A stretch of 64,000 nucleotides of DNA from CAYSPT01 sp964432985. Lineage in GTDB: Bacteria; Muiribacteriota; CAYSPT01. The notes beneath the pieces are model-generated. The model was not told the DNA's origin, did not search any database, and saw only the letters and a list, made by a program, of their open reading frames with translations. Positions 35,039 through 43,208 of the stretch are shown piece by piece. Positions within the stretch are counted from its first letter, which is position 1. Each line of letters starts with the position of its first letter. The DNA lies in the NCBI GenBank assembly GCA_964432985.1, contig CAYSPT010000006.1, positions 1 to 64,000 on the forward strand, read 5' to 3'. The position numbers were made by a program, and so were the translations under genes.

Positions 35039-36070
35039 ATGTTTAAGATACTGGTGCTTTCACGCTTTATCCCTAGAGATATTTGGGAGCAGTGTATTGC
35101 TCGTTTCAAGCAACGTCATTTACAGCCGACAACAGTAACCATTCCCCAGTGGCAGTTTTACTTTAGGGACGATCAGCCGGAAAGTGAGCTTGACCGGATT
35201 GTTCAGCAAGCAGAGTGCATTATTGGTGGTCGTCTTGATTGTCATGTGGCTGAACAGTGTCATCGGCTGATTCTCTTCCAGGTTCCTTTTGCCGGAGTAG
35301 ATCATCTTGATTTTTCGTGCTTGCCGAAAAAAGCCCCTTTTTACATCTGTAACACGCACGCCAACAGTCTTGATGTGGCTGAATTTGCACTGGGCCTTGG
35401 TCTGGCTCTGATTATGGGTATCCCGAGATCTGACAGGCTGATGAGGACCGCCCAGTGGGCGGGGCAGAGAAGTGACGAGCGGCATATGCGGATTAAAGAC
35501 CTGAGGGCAGGTGTTGTCGGGCTTGGACATGTGGGAACAGAGGTAGTCAGGCTCTGTGAATGTGTTGGAATGAAGGTATCGGGGATCAAGCTGCATGTAA
35601 ACGCGGAAGATAGAAGACAGTTTTCATCTCTGGATTTGCTCGGAGAACCTGATCAGTTACCGGATTTATTCAGAAGATCTGACATCGTTTTTGTGACCAT
35701 TCCTCTCACTTCCAAAACAGTCGGGCTCATAGACAAGAGTCTGTTGGCCCTGCTTGAAGGCGGGTACCTGATCAATGTTTCAAGAGGACGAGTAGTGGTT
35801 GAAAAAGATCTGTACCAGGCTCTGGACAATAATGTTCTTGGAGGAGCAGCCATAGACGCCTGGTACCATTATCCGAAAATGAAGAGCAGTGAGGCCCATC
35901 CCTCCGATTATCCGTTTCACGAAATGGACAATGTTGTCATGAGTCCTCATACGGCCGGTTTCACAGAGCCGTTTCTTGAGGAAACCGTGGAACAGGTTCT
36001 CTGGAACATCATGCGAGTCAGCTGTGGCCTGCCTCCGAGATTTCTCGTTGATCCAGAAGCGGGGTATTAA
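35039..36070 (+). CDS. D-isomer-specific 2-hydroxyacid dehydrogenase family protein
   Basis: 343 residues. The NAD-binding domain has VVGLGHVGTEVVRL (GxGxxG, about residues 160-175). Typical active-site regions are NVSRGRVVVEKDLYQAL (Arg) and MSPHTAGFTEPFLEET (His). Family members reduce 2-keto acids or oxidise 2-hydroxy acids, for example glycerate, lactate, 3-phosphoglycerate or phosphonate. The substrate cannot be told from the sequence. It is followed 3 bp later by the MutS2-like gene, so the two are probably co-transcribed even though no functional link is known. Confidence 0.85.
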   Translation: MFKILVLSRFIPRDIWEQCIARFKQRHLQPTTVTIPQWQFYFRDDQPESELDRIVQQAECIIGGRLDCHVAEQCHRLILFQVPFAGVDHLDFSCLPKKAPFYICNTHANSLDVAEFALGLGLALIMGIPRSDRLMRTAQWAGQRSDERHMRIKDLRAGVVGLGHVGTEVVRLCECVGMKVSGIKLHVNAEDRRQFSSLDLLGEPDQLPDLFRRSDIVFVTIPLTSKTVGLIDKSLLALLEGGYLINVSRGRVVVEKDLYQALDNNVLGGAAIDAWYHYPKMKSSEAHPSDYPFHEMDNVVMSPHTAGFTEPFLEETVEQVLWNIMRVSCGLPPRFLVDPEAGY

Positions 36071-36073
36071 CGA

Positions 36074-37693
36074 ATGAAGGATAGATTTTTTATCACATCA
36101 AGCATCTCATGTCGATTGTTTCTGGAGGAGGTAGGAAATCGGCTGACAGTTTGCTCTCCATACGGGACCCTTGAAAAAGAGGCAATGGCTCCTTGTGGTC
36201 CGGGGGATGAGGAGTATTTGACTCTCGAATTTTCAAGGATCTCTGAACTTTCGGATGAGCTTCGGCAGGGTAAGGCCTGGGTCGGAGAGCTCGAGGGGAG
36301 CTTATTACGACTGTCATCTGTCGATAGGTTACTTGCGGCTGTTGTCCGGGGTGACATCTTGACTCCCCATGAGGTTACGGCAGTCTCAGAAGCGATTGTC
36401 CTTCTGCGGGAAATACGAGACCTCGTTCAGGAAGCTCCTCCATCTATTGGGCCTCTTCTTGCTCCAAAACTTTCAGATTCGCTCTCCAGCCTGATCGATG
36501 TTGCCGGGCAGATCTACCCAGATGGGACTCCTTATTTGAAAAGCAGAACAGGAAATGAATACCGGGAAAAACTGGCTGAACTTCACGATGTCTTGATGAA
36601 CTTAAGAGGGGAGAATCGTAGCGGGGTTGAATCGCTGGAGGAAAGCACCGGTCTCACTGTTGATGGACTGGGTTGTTTAAAGGTGAGTTACCTGGATGAA
36701 ACTCTGGTCTCCTATCTCGATGGATCACCACTTGTGGATCGGCAGAAGCAGATCGGTGAGTACATCTTTTTTTCACTCCGTCCGAGTCCCCAGTGGCACC
36801 AGCTTAAAGTAAAGGCAAAGGATTTGAGGCTTGCTGTCACTTCACTGGGAGAAACGTGCCGCCGCGAGTTTTCTGAGTGTATAAAAAAAGTGCGGTCGGA
36901 AATGGGACGTTTGCTATCCGGGTTGGGGCATCTTGACCTTTTACTGTCTAAAGCCCGTTATGGACGGTCTTTAGGTGGTCACTGCCCGGAGATTTCTTTA
37001 AAGCCCGTCCTTGATATGGTGGGAGGGCGTTATCCTGGAGTCCCTCAGGATAGCAGGATTTACAACAACTTGCTGTTTAATTGCCGGTTCACGCAAGGTG
37101 TAAGCGTTATTTCCGGCGGGTATGAAAGTCAGCGGGATGTGTTACTTGAAACCATTGCCAGGATTCTGTATCTTGTTCACTGCGGTATTCCAGTACCAGT
37201 GGAAAATCTGACGACAGGTCTTTTTACTTTCATTGTTCATACTTGTGGTCGGGATCTTACGGGAGAAAATGAATTAAAGGACAATTCCGCAGAGTTATAC
37301 AAAGCCAGTATTCGTAATGGACGCGGTTTGTTCTTATTGGATGATCCGTCGGAGGTGTTCCCCGCGGGGATTTCGGCAGCCGTGGATCTTGCACTGGTGG
37401 AATCAATTCGCACGTTTCCCGGGCTTGTTTTACTGGCCACCAGGGATTCAACCACGATGTCCTATTATCAGGATGAAGCCCTGTATATTGTCAGACCGGA
37501 TTCTGGTTTCTTTGTGGATGGTCGGAGTGTGCAACGGTTGAAATCAGTGCCATGGGAAAGTGGTTTATCGGACCTCCTGCTGGTTCAGGTTATGCTGGAT
37601 GGTCCATTTGGAAAAGAAATTTCACAGAATATAAGAAAATTTGTTTCACCGGGAAAGCCACTGGCTGAAGCAGGGCAGGATACGGATCCATAA
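36074..37693 (+). CDS. MutS2-like protein with degenerate ATPase site
   Basis: 539 residues. Several segments line up with the MutS2 core: LDLLLSKARYGRSLGGHCPEI (about 285-305) matches the lever/clamp motif LDFxFAKARxAxxxxxxxPE; GGRYPGV matches the ARHPLL segment; VSVISGGYESQRDVLLETI (about 343-361) sits where Walker A should be (ITGPNTGGKTVTLKTL), but Gly-Lys-Thr is replaced by Gln-Arg-Asp. Walker B reads GLFLLDDP instead of LVLFDELG, and ATTH becomes ATRD. There is no C-terminal Smr nuclease domain. ATP hydrolysis is therefore unlikely, and a structural or DNA-binding role is inferred. It is short for MutS2 (about 780). The start ATG is 3 bp after the dehydrogenase stop. Confidence 0.6.
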   Translation: MKDRFFITSSISCRLFLEEVGNRLTVCSPYGTLEKEAMAPCGPGDEEYLTLEFSRISELSDELRQGKAWVGELEGSLLRLSSVDRLLAAVVRGDILTPHEVTAVSEAIVLLREIRDLVQEAPPSIGPLLAPKLSDSLSSLIDVAGQIYPDGTPYLKSRTGNEYREKLAELHDVLMNLRGENRSGVESLEESTGLTVDGLGCLKVSYLDETLVSYLDGSPLVDRQKQIGEYIFFSLRPSPQWHQLKVKAKDLRLAVTSLGETCRREFSECIKKVRSEMGRLLSGLGHLDLLLSKARYGRSLGGHCPEISLKPVLDMVGGRYPGVPQDSRIYNNLLFNCRFTQGVSVISGGYESQRDVLLETIARILYLVHCGIPVPVENLTTGLFTFIVHTCGRDLTGENELKDNSAELYKASIRNGRGLFLLDDPSEVFPAGISAAVDLALVESIRTFPGLVLLATRDSTTMSYYQDEALYIVRPDSGFFVDGRSVQRLKSVPWESGLSDLLLVQVMLDGPFGKEISQNIRKFVSPGKPLAEAGQDTDP

Positions 37694-37742
37694 CGTAATA
37701 TCTCACATTTTCCGGACAAGGTAAATATTATGTTTAATACTT

Positions 37743-37799
37743 AATCAGAATAATTCACAAAACATTCTGCTTGATGAACATTCGTAAATTATTCGGGTT
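37743..37799 (+). repeat. short copy of palindromic intergenic element
   Basis: Left end AATCAGAATAATTCAC and right end GTAAATTATTCGGGTT are near reverse complements (12 of 16). The left end continues ACAAAACATTCTGC, closely matching the left end of the element at 52101-52382. It lies in the 180-bp gap after the MutS2-like gene. Confidence 0.55.
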
Positions 37800-37875
37800 G
37801 AAACTGCATTCCTTACACGGTATACTTGTTGTATATGTTATCTTGAAGCGGTCTTGGTTTTAGGAGGTTCAGTTT

Positions 37876-39534
37876 GTGGGCGAACTCATTATTAAATTAG
37901 ATGATTCCGAGGTTAAAAGGTACTCGTTAAAAGATTCTCCAGTTGTCGTGGGGAGAAGTTCTGAAAGCGACCTGGTTCTTGCTGATTCGAAGATCTCACG
38001 CAGACATGCCAAATTTAAAAAACAAGGTGAGTCCTGGTCTGTGGAGGACATGGGGAGCAGAAATGGTGTCTATGTAAATAATGACCTCATCCTCGATGAT
38101 GTTTTACTTTCTCATGATGATGTTATTAAATTAGGAAACTTTGTTGTTATCTATTATGAAGAAGGGCATCTGGAAAAAGAAGTAGAAAATATTGGAAAAA
38201 TCCGGTCTGAAGGCGGCGTGGTTGATGGAATCAGAGAAAGCGCTTTAATCACTGATATCGATAAGAGGTTACACAGTCTGTCGGTAATACTCGAAGATAC
38301 TGTTCCTAAACTGAATGTTGCGAGTATACCCGGTTGTGCTGAAACAGTCTATAAGTTGAAAACGGAATTTACCGCTTTCCGGGCCAAGTTTACAGAGTTT
38401 TATGATTCCTATCTTACTCTTCTTTCACTCAGGCAATTTGCCATGCTTCTGTATCCAATGTTCGATGAGGAGTCCATACTGGAAAGTACTGCCAAAGCAG
38501 TTCTCAAATTTGTGAATGCGGAACGTACCTTTATTATGCTTCACCAGCACGATAAGGGCATGCTGGATTTTGTCGCTTTTGATGACAAAACAGTTGATAC
38601 TCCCAGCGAGAAAAATTTTACCCCGTGCCGGACGACGGCTGAGTATGTATTTGAAAGTGGAGAACCCGTAATTATTTCCCCCGGATTAGGAAGAAAGACC
38701 AGTGCATCCAGTTTTGCGGGGATGAAGTCTATGGTATGTGTTCCAGTCAAGCATAAGAAGGAAATAATGGGAGTGCTCTATGCCGACAGGAAAAGCATCG
38801 ATACGGCATTTACACCTGAAGAGGAACATATCATGAATGTCATCGGTTCCTGGCTTGGCAGCGCCTTAATCGGGACCAAACTTCTCAAGTCTACAGGCGA
38901 AAGTGTGAAACTCCGGGCCGAATCGTTACCCTACCTGTCGGCCGAATATGTTGACCAGGGCCAGAAAAACAAGAAAAAGCTGTTCTGGGAAGGTGAACGG
39001 CATTTTGGCGCGTGTCTGGCGGTTCATTTTTCGATGGACAATGTGCAATCGGCGAAAGCAGAAACAGTTCTTCATGATTTGACGGTGTGGTCGGAGGAGT
39101 TCCGCAAAAAAGTATTCCGGTTTCAGGGAGTGGTGTTGTCTTTTACTGGTAACTGCATGGTTGGAGGATTTGGCTTTATGAGTTCCGGTAACGCTGCTGA
39201 ATTGGCTGTTCAATGTGGCAAGGCCTTGCGCGATGCATTTCTCAAACTTGCTCAGACGCCTGGTTCAACTCCCGGGTCGATCCCTCCATTCAAGATTGGC
39301 ATCTGTTCCGGAAACGGAATGTGGGGAACTATGATCTATCCTGATTTCAAACAGCACGTTTTACTGGGAACACTGGTAGACCAGGCCAGATCAGTTGCTC
39401 GTCTGGGTCAGGAAAACCAGCTGTGTGTTACTGAAGCAATGACCGTTTTGGTCAAAGGTTCGACCACTTTTAAACCTTCTGCCGGCCGTCTCCCGTGGGA
39501 TGGACAGGAAATCAAGCTCTTTCTCGTCGAATAA
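37876..39534 (+). CDS. FHA-GAF protein with degenerate class III cyclase domain
   Basis: 552 residues. Residues 1-95 are a forkhead-associated domain (VVVGRSSESDLVLADSKISRRHAKF, then SRNGVYVN), which binds phosphothreonine. Residues about 180-335 form a GAF domain. Residues about 365-545 follow the class III nucleotide cyclase pattern, but metal-binding FxGD reads FTGN (about residue 422), the first Asp motif is absent, and the VNxAAR transition-state motif reads VDQARSVAR. The domain is therefore probably a regulatory pseudo-cyclase. GTG start with AGGAGG 8 nt upstream. A genuine cyclase lies at 60092-61816. No Ser/Thr kinase is in the window to supply the FHA ligand. Confidence 0.75.
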   Translation: MGELIIKLDDSEVKRYSLKDSPVVVGRSSESDLVLADSKISRRHAKFKKQGESWSVEDMGSRNGVYVNNDLILDDVLLSHDDVIKLGNFVVIYYEEGHLEKEVENIGKIRSEGGVVDGIRESALITDIDKRLHSLSVILEDTVPKLNVASIPGCAETVYKLKTEFTAFRAKFTEFYDSYLTLLSLRQFAMLLYPMFDEESILESTAKAVLKFVNAERTFIMLHQHDKGMLDFVAFDDKTVDTPSEKNFTPCRTTAEYVFESGEPVIISPGLGRKTSASSFAGMKSMVCVPVKHKKEIMGVLYADRKSIDTAFTPEEEHIMNVIGSWLGSALIGTKLLKSTGESVKLRAESLPYLSAEYVDQGQKNKKKLFWEGERHFGACLAVHFSMDNVQSAKAETVLHDLTVWSEEFRKKVFRFQGVVLSFTGNCMVGGFGFMSSGNAAELAVQCGKALRDAFLKLAQTPGSTPGSIPPFKIGICSGNGMWGTMIYPDFKQHVLLGTLVDQARSVARLGQENQLCVTEAMTVLVKGSTTFKPSAGRLPWDGQEIKLFLVE

Positions 39535-39651
39535 ATGTCTTCCTTTTCCTCAGGCATCCCAGTCACAGTCTATATGCTGTTTGCTGTCCTCCTTAGCATT
39601 TTCTGGCTTATTATTGAGTGCCTCCTCCATGAAAATACAGGTTTATGGTAG
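39535..39651 (+). CDS. possible 38-residue single-membrane-helix protein
   Basis: The ATG follows the stop of the FHA gene directly (TAAATG). The peptide has a short polar start, a hydrophobic stretch of about 20 residues (VYMLFAVLLSIFWLIIECLL) and a short polar end, the layout of bacterial small membrane proteins. No separate ribosome site is seen, so translation would depend on coupling. A chance reading frame is a real alternative. Confidence 0.3.
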   Translation: MSSFSSGIPVTVYMLFAVLLSIFWLIIECLLHENTGLW

Positions 39652-39724
39652 AGCTGAGATTTGTTATGATGGTATATGATAAATGTGCAATACAGCTTTC
39701 CTGTGGAAAGAGGGCCGAAGCGAG

Positions 39725-40597
39725 ATGGAACACCGCGTAGGTGATTACCGGGTTAACTCGAATAATGCCGTAGATGTTCTTCTACATTCGAGAAACAGCC
39801 GGTACTGTTGTGTTGTGTTTGCAGTATTGCTTTTTCTATTTAAGCTGCCTTCTGGCTGTACGGCTGAATCGTCTTCTCCTTCTGCACGTGACAGTGTCCG
39901 TGACGGTATAGCGCGTGCCCAACGATTTCAACGAAAATGGGATGTAGAATCACTGCGCGCATCCTGGCTTATTCTGGGAGGAATAGGAAGAATACGAGGT
40001 CTCAGGTCTCAGGGGCAAGGTGGGAACAGGTCCTGGAAAGGAATGCGGGGTATTGGATTCGGGTATCGTGTAAGTCGGTGTTCAGAAGTGCGTTTTCAAA
40101 TATGGGATAATGAATGGACCGGTACCATGGAATCACCCTCCGCGTATTTCACCAACTATTTTGCTGAGCATGAAACCAGGTGGCAACGGATCATACCGGT
40201 TTCATTGTCAATAATCCATTATTTTCAGTGTGCCGGTGGCTGGCGCTATTGGCTGGGGGGGGGCGTTGTGAGCGCCCGATACAAAACCAGACGCTCCATG
40301 AATAATGGAAATGATCCCCAGTGGTTGGTTTTTGAACACCGAGGGGATGTAGCGGGGTATGAGTTTTCATCGGGAGTAACCTGGAAGCAACGCCGCGCAC
40401 TTCAGGTTGCCCTGGAATTCAAATATTTGTTTGGAGAAGAAAAAGTCGGGTATACTGCTTCGTCTGTATCGGGAACATATTATAGGGTCATAAATCCCGG
40501 GGCAGTGACGCAAACGGTTAATCAGCTTACCGCTGAAGGATGGCGGATGTCTCTGGATGGTGCCGCAGTGGCAGTGGTGGTGCGGTATTGTTTTTAA
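39725..40597 (+). CDS. putative exported beta-barrel protein
   Basis: 290 residues from ATG 39725 (GAAGCGAG upstream; ATG 39683 would extend it by 14). A long polar N-region of about 24 residues precedes a hydrophobic segment (CCVVFAVLLFLFKLPSGC). The SGC could be a lipobox, although Pro at -3 is unusual. The remainder has alternating aromatic and polar residues (VRFQIWDNEW, YRVSRC, RWQRIIPVSLSIIHYF) and ends VVVRYCF, with a terminal Phe as in outer-membrane barrels. No known family is recognised. The ECF sigma gene starts 34 bp downstream, so the two may share a message. Confidence 0.5.
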   Translation: MEHRVGDYRVNSNNAVDVLLHSRNSRYCCVVFAVLLFLFKLPSGCTAESSSPSARDSVRDGIARAQRFQRKWDVESLRASWLILGGIGRIRGLRSQGQGGNRSWKGMRGIGFGYRVSRCSEVRFQIWDNEWTGTMESPSAYFTNYFAEHETRWQRIIPVSLSIIHYFQCAGGWRYWLGGGVVSARYKTRRSMNNGNDPQWLVFEHRGDVAGYEFSSGVTWKQRRALQVALEFKYLFGEEKVGYTASSVSGTYYRVINPGAVTQTVNQLTAEGWRMSLDGAAVAVVVRYCF

Positions 40598-40631
40598 CGA
40601 TTCAGGCTGCAAATCAGTGCGGATATTGTGA

Positions 40632-41195
40632 GTGATTCGAGTGACCACCGAAACCAAACAGGATGAATTAGTTCGAATAATAGAAGCTGTCATGGCCGGA
40701 GACGCAGAGAGCTTTCGGACTATCGTCCAGATGTATCAGCGACCGCTTCTCACCCATGCCACCTATGTACTTGGGGATGCCGCCACGGCAGAAGATGCCG
40801 TGCAGGAAACGTTTGTGGCTGTGTTCCGGTATCTTGGTACTTTTGATCTGTCACGATCATTTAAGCCCTGGATCTTCATGATATTGAAAAATATCTGTAA
40901 AAAGTACCGCCGCAAGCTATGGCTGCGTCCTTTATCCTGGGAAGCTCTTTCGGAAACTATGGAATTTCCTGCGGAAGATGATGTTGAAGAAGTAGCCATG
41001 GTCCGCGATCTCGTTGGAAGGCTGGGGAAAGAGGTACTCGGGCTTCAAAAGAAATACAGGGAAGTATTTGTTTTACGTTACTCTAACAATTTTTCTTATA
41101 TTGAAATCGCTGAAGCTCTTGAATTAACCGTTGAAGTCGTCAAGGTTAGACTGTTTCGCGCTAGAAAGTTATTGAAGGAAAAACTCAATGTATGA
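40632..41195 (+). CDS. ECF-type sigma-70 family RNA polymerase sigma factor
   Basis: 187 residues with only regions 2 and 4. Region 2 reads MYQRPLLTHATYVLGDAATAEDAVQETFVAVFRYLGTF and region 4 has REVFVLRYSNNFSYIEIAEALELTVEVVKVRLFRARKLL, a helix-turn-helix that reads -35 elements. These sigma factors switch on envelope or stress regulons. No anti-sigma factor (short membrane protein with a zinc ZAS domain) follows; the next gene is an NYN protein on the same strand after 113 bp. Starts at GTG 40632; GTG 40641 is possible. The signal is unknown. Confidence 0.88.
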   Translation: MIRVTTETKQDELVRIIEAVMAGDAESFRTIVQMYQRPLLTHATYVLGDAATAEDAVQETFVAVFRYLGTFDLSRSFKPWIFMILKNICKKYRRKLWLRPLSWEALSETMEFPAEDDVEEVAMVRDLVGRLGKEVLGLQKKYREVFVLRYSNNFSYIEIAEALELTVEVVKVRLFRARKLLKEKLNV

Positions 41196-41308
41196 AAAAG
41201 AGGTTGTTTGCCGGGGTGATACATTATTTAATGCTGGTATAATCATTCATTTCATATTTGTATATATTTTTTAATAATTATTAGGCAAATTAAATTGGAG
41301 GTACTCAA

Positions 41309-42151
41309 GTGACGGGACATGAAACTAAAGTCGGTGTATACGTAGATGCTGAAAATATCAACAGAAACGGCGGCTACGGAATGCGTTATGATATTTTGCG
41401 TGAATTTGCCTGCCGGGACGGCGCACAATCAGTAAGACTCAATACATATGTTGCTTTCGATAGAGAGAAAGCGGAGCAAAATCCCCGGTACGCGTTTAAA
41501 ACCAGGGAGTTCTATTCTGTCATCCGCGATATGGGTTTCAAGGTAATTGAAAAAATTGTTGTTTGGCACACGGATGAAACTACCGGGAAGAGGTACGGTA
41601 AAGCCAACGCAGATCTTGATATGGCTGTTGATGCCTTGCTCCAGTCGGAAAAACTGGATCGTGTGCTCCTGGCTACAGGTGATGGTGATTTTGTGCAGGT
41701 GGTCCGGGCTTTGCAGAATAAAGGGTGTCGGGTTGAGGTACTGGCTTTTGAAAATGTTTCCCGGGCTTTAAGACAGGAAGCCGATTTATTTTTCTCCGGG
41801 TATCTCATTCCGAACCTTCTGCCGGTGAGGTCGGACAGCCTGGAAGATCCTGACCTGCTGAACTGGGGGATTGTAGGATCCCGGGTGCGGGGAACATGTT
41901 ACAATTATAAATATGACAAGGGATATGGTTTCCTGCGATACATGCGGGAAATCGGATCAAATGTGTGGATAAAGGATTCACGGCATGAAGATTCCCCTTT
42001 CGACAGCGCGTTCGTTCATGAAAGTGAATTTCCGGGTGAATTTGAATGCCATGATCTGCCTAACCGGAATATTATTCTTGAATTCGACCTGGCCGAGCAC
42101 GACAAAGGTGTCCAGGCAAAAAATATAAGTGCCGTTTACCGGTACTATTAA
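41309..42151 (+). CDS. NYN-domain (LabA/DUF88) nuclease with cold-shock-like C-terminus
   Basis: 280 residues. The N-terminal PIN-like NYN domain shows VGVYVDAENINRNGGYGMRY, KANADLDMAVDAL and LLATGDGDFVQVVRAL, the acidic residues expected at a metal-dependent RNase site. Residues about 195-280 resemble a cold-shock/S1-type RNA-binding fold (GTCYNYKYDKGYGFLRY, AFVHESEF, VQAKNIS). Together this suggests a ribonuclease with its own RNA-binding arm. GTG start with GGAGGT 7 nt upstream. A copy of the palindromic repeat overlaps its stop codon. RNase activity is inferred from family, not shown. Confidence 0.82.
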   Translation: MTGHETKVGVYVDAENINRNGGYGMRYDILREFACRDGAQSVRLNTYVAFDREKAEQNPRYAFKTREFYSVIRDMGFKVIEKIVVWHTDETTGKRYGKANADLDMAVDALLQSEKLDRVLLATGDGDFVQVVRALQNKGCRVEVLAFENVSRALRQEADLFFSGYLIPNLLPVRSDSLEDPDLLNWGIVGSRVRGTCYNYKYDKGYGFLRYMREIGSNVWIKDSRHEDSPFDSAFVHESEFPGEFECHDLPNRNIILEFDLAEHDKGVQAKNISAVYRYY

Positions 42152-42187
42152 CCCGAGAAATTCGGGTTGAACCGAATCATTCAGGTT
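42150..42187 (+). repeat. palindromic repeat after NYN gene
   Basis: AACCCGA (42150-42156) and TCGGGTT (42162-42168) form a 7-bp hairpin overlapping the stop codon. A second imperfect palindrome, AACCGAATCATTCAGGTT, follows at 42170-42187. Both match the ends of the family seen at 52101. Confidence 0.55.
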
Positions 42188-42215
42188 AGATCTCCGGGAA
42201 AGGACCAGGACAAAT

Positions 42216-43208
42216 ATGCCAGCCAACCTGCCTCCCCAGTATTACGAGGTTGAGCGACAGTTTCGGTCCGCAAAGACCGACAGAGAACGCCTGTCTCTTT
42301 TACAAAAGATGCTGAGGATGATGCCCAAGCATAAAGGGACGGATAAGCTCCAGGCAGATGTTAAAAAGCGGATATCCAGGTTCAAACAAGCGATTAAAAA
42401 AGGAAAAAAATCCGGCAAATCGAGCTTCACCTATCATGTCCCTCGAGAAGGGGAAGCGCAGATTTATCTAGCAGGGGCCCCCAATACCGGCAAATCAAAC
42501 CTTGTCACTGCGCTGACGCGTGCTCAACCACAGGTAGCTGATTATCCTTTTTCCACCCGTGTTCCTCTCCCAGGGATGATGATTTTTGAAAACATACAAT
42601 TCCAACTGGTCGATATGCCGCCTGTATCAAGCGATTACATGGAGCGATGGGTACCGGCAATTATGCGAAACGGTGATGCCTGTTTCCTCGTCTTCGATCT
42701 TTCCTCGGAAAACGCACTCGGTCAGATTGACTCGGTCTTGGAAGAGCTCAAGCGCCATCACCTGTACCTTTCTAACGAGCCTTCATCAGAAAAGGACCCG
42801 GTTGGCATGATGCGGGTGAGAACATTACTTGTAGGAACACATAGTGATGCCGGGGAATCCGGTGCCAATAGTGAGATAGTACGAGAGTTATACGAAGATC
42901 ACTACCCCCTTATTCCTTTTTCTGCTGCCACAGGTGAGGGAGCCGGGGAATTGGCAAAACAGTTGTACGACCTCCTGGGATTCATTCGTGTCTACAGCCG
43001 CACCAGGTGGCGGGAGCCCAATTTATCGCAACCGGTGGTTCTCGATAAAGACAGTACTGTGGAAGATTTTGCCCGTGTAATCCACAAAGAACTGGCCGTC
43101 AATATGAAATATGCCCGCATATGGGGCGAGGGAAGAATTGATGGGCAGCAGGTTCAAAAGGATTTTCATCTTATCGAGGGGGATGTCATTGAAATCAGTC
43201 TCAAATGA
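42216..43208 (+). CDS. DRG/Obg-like GTPase with C-terminal TGS domain
   Basis: 330 residues. The N-terminal helical stretch (PANLPPQYYEVERQFRSAK) is characteristic of a bacterial branch of TGS GTPases. G1 is GAPNTGKSN (about 87-95), the switch region reads DYPFSTR, and G3 is VDMPPV rather than the usual DxPG. The G4 position has GTHSD instead of NKxD. A TGS domain (about 274-330; VVLDKDSTVEDFARVIHKEL) ends the protein; such domains often contact RNA or (p)ppGpp-related partners. It probably works around the ribosome or RNA, but no role is established. Its end overlaps the phosphatase start by 26 bp. Confidence 0.82.
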   Translation: MPANLPPQYYEVERQFRSAKTDRERLSLLQKMLRMMPKHKGTDKLQADVKKRISRFKQAIKKGKKSGKSSFTYHVPREGEAQIYLAGAPNTGKSNLVTALTRAQPQVADYPFSTRVPLPGMMIFENIQFQLVDMPPVSSDYMERWVPAIMRNGDACFLVFDLSSENALGQIDSVLEELKRHHLYLSNEPSSEKDPVGMMRVRTLLVGTHSDAGESGANSEIVRELYEDHYPLIPFSAATGEGAGELAKQLYDLLGFIRVYSRTRWREPNLSQPVVLDKDSTVEDFARVIHKELAVNMKYARIWGEGRIDGQQVQKDFHLIEGDVIEISLK

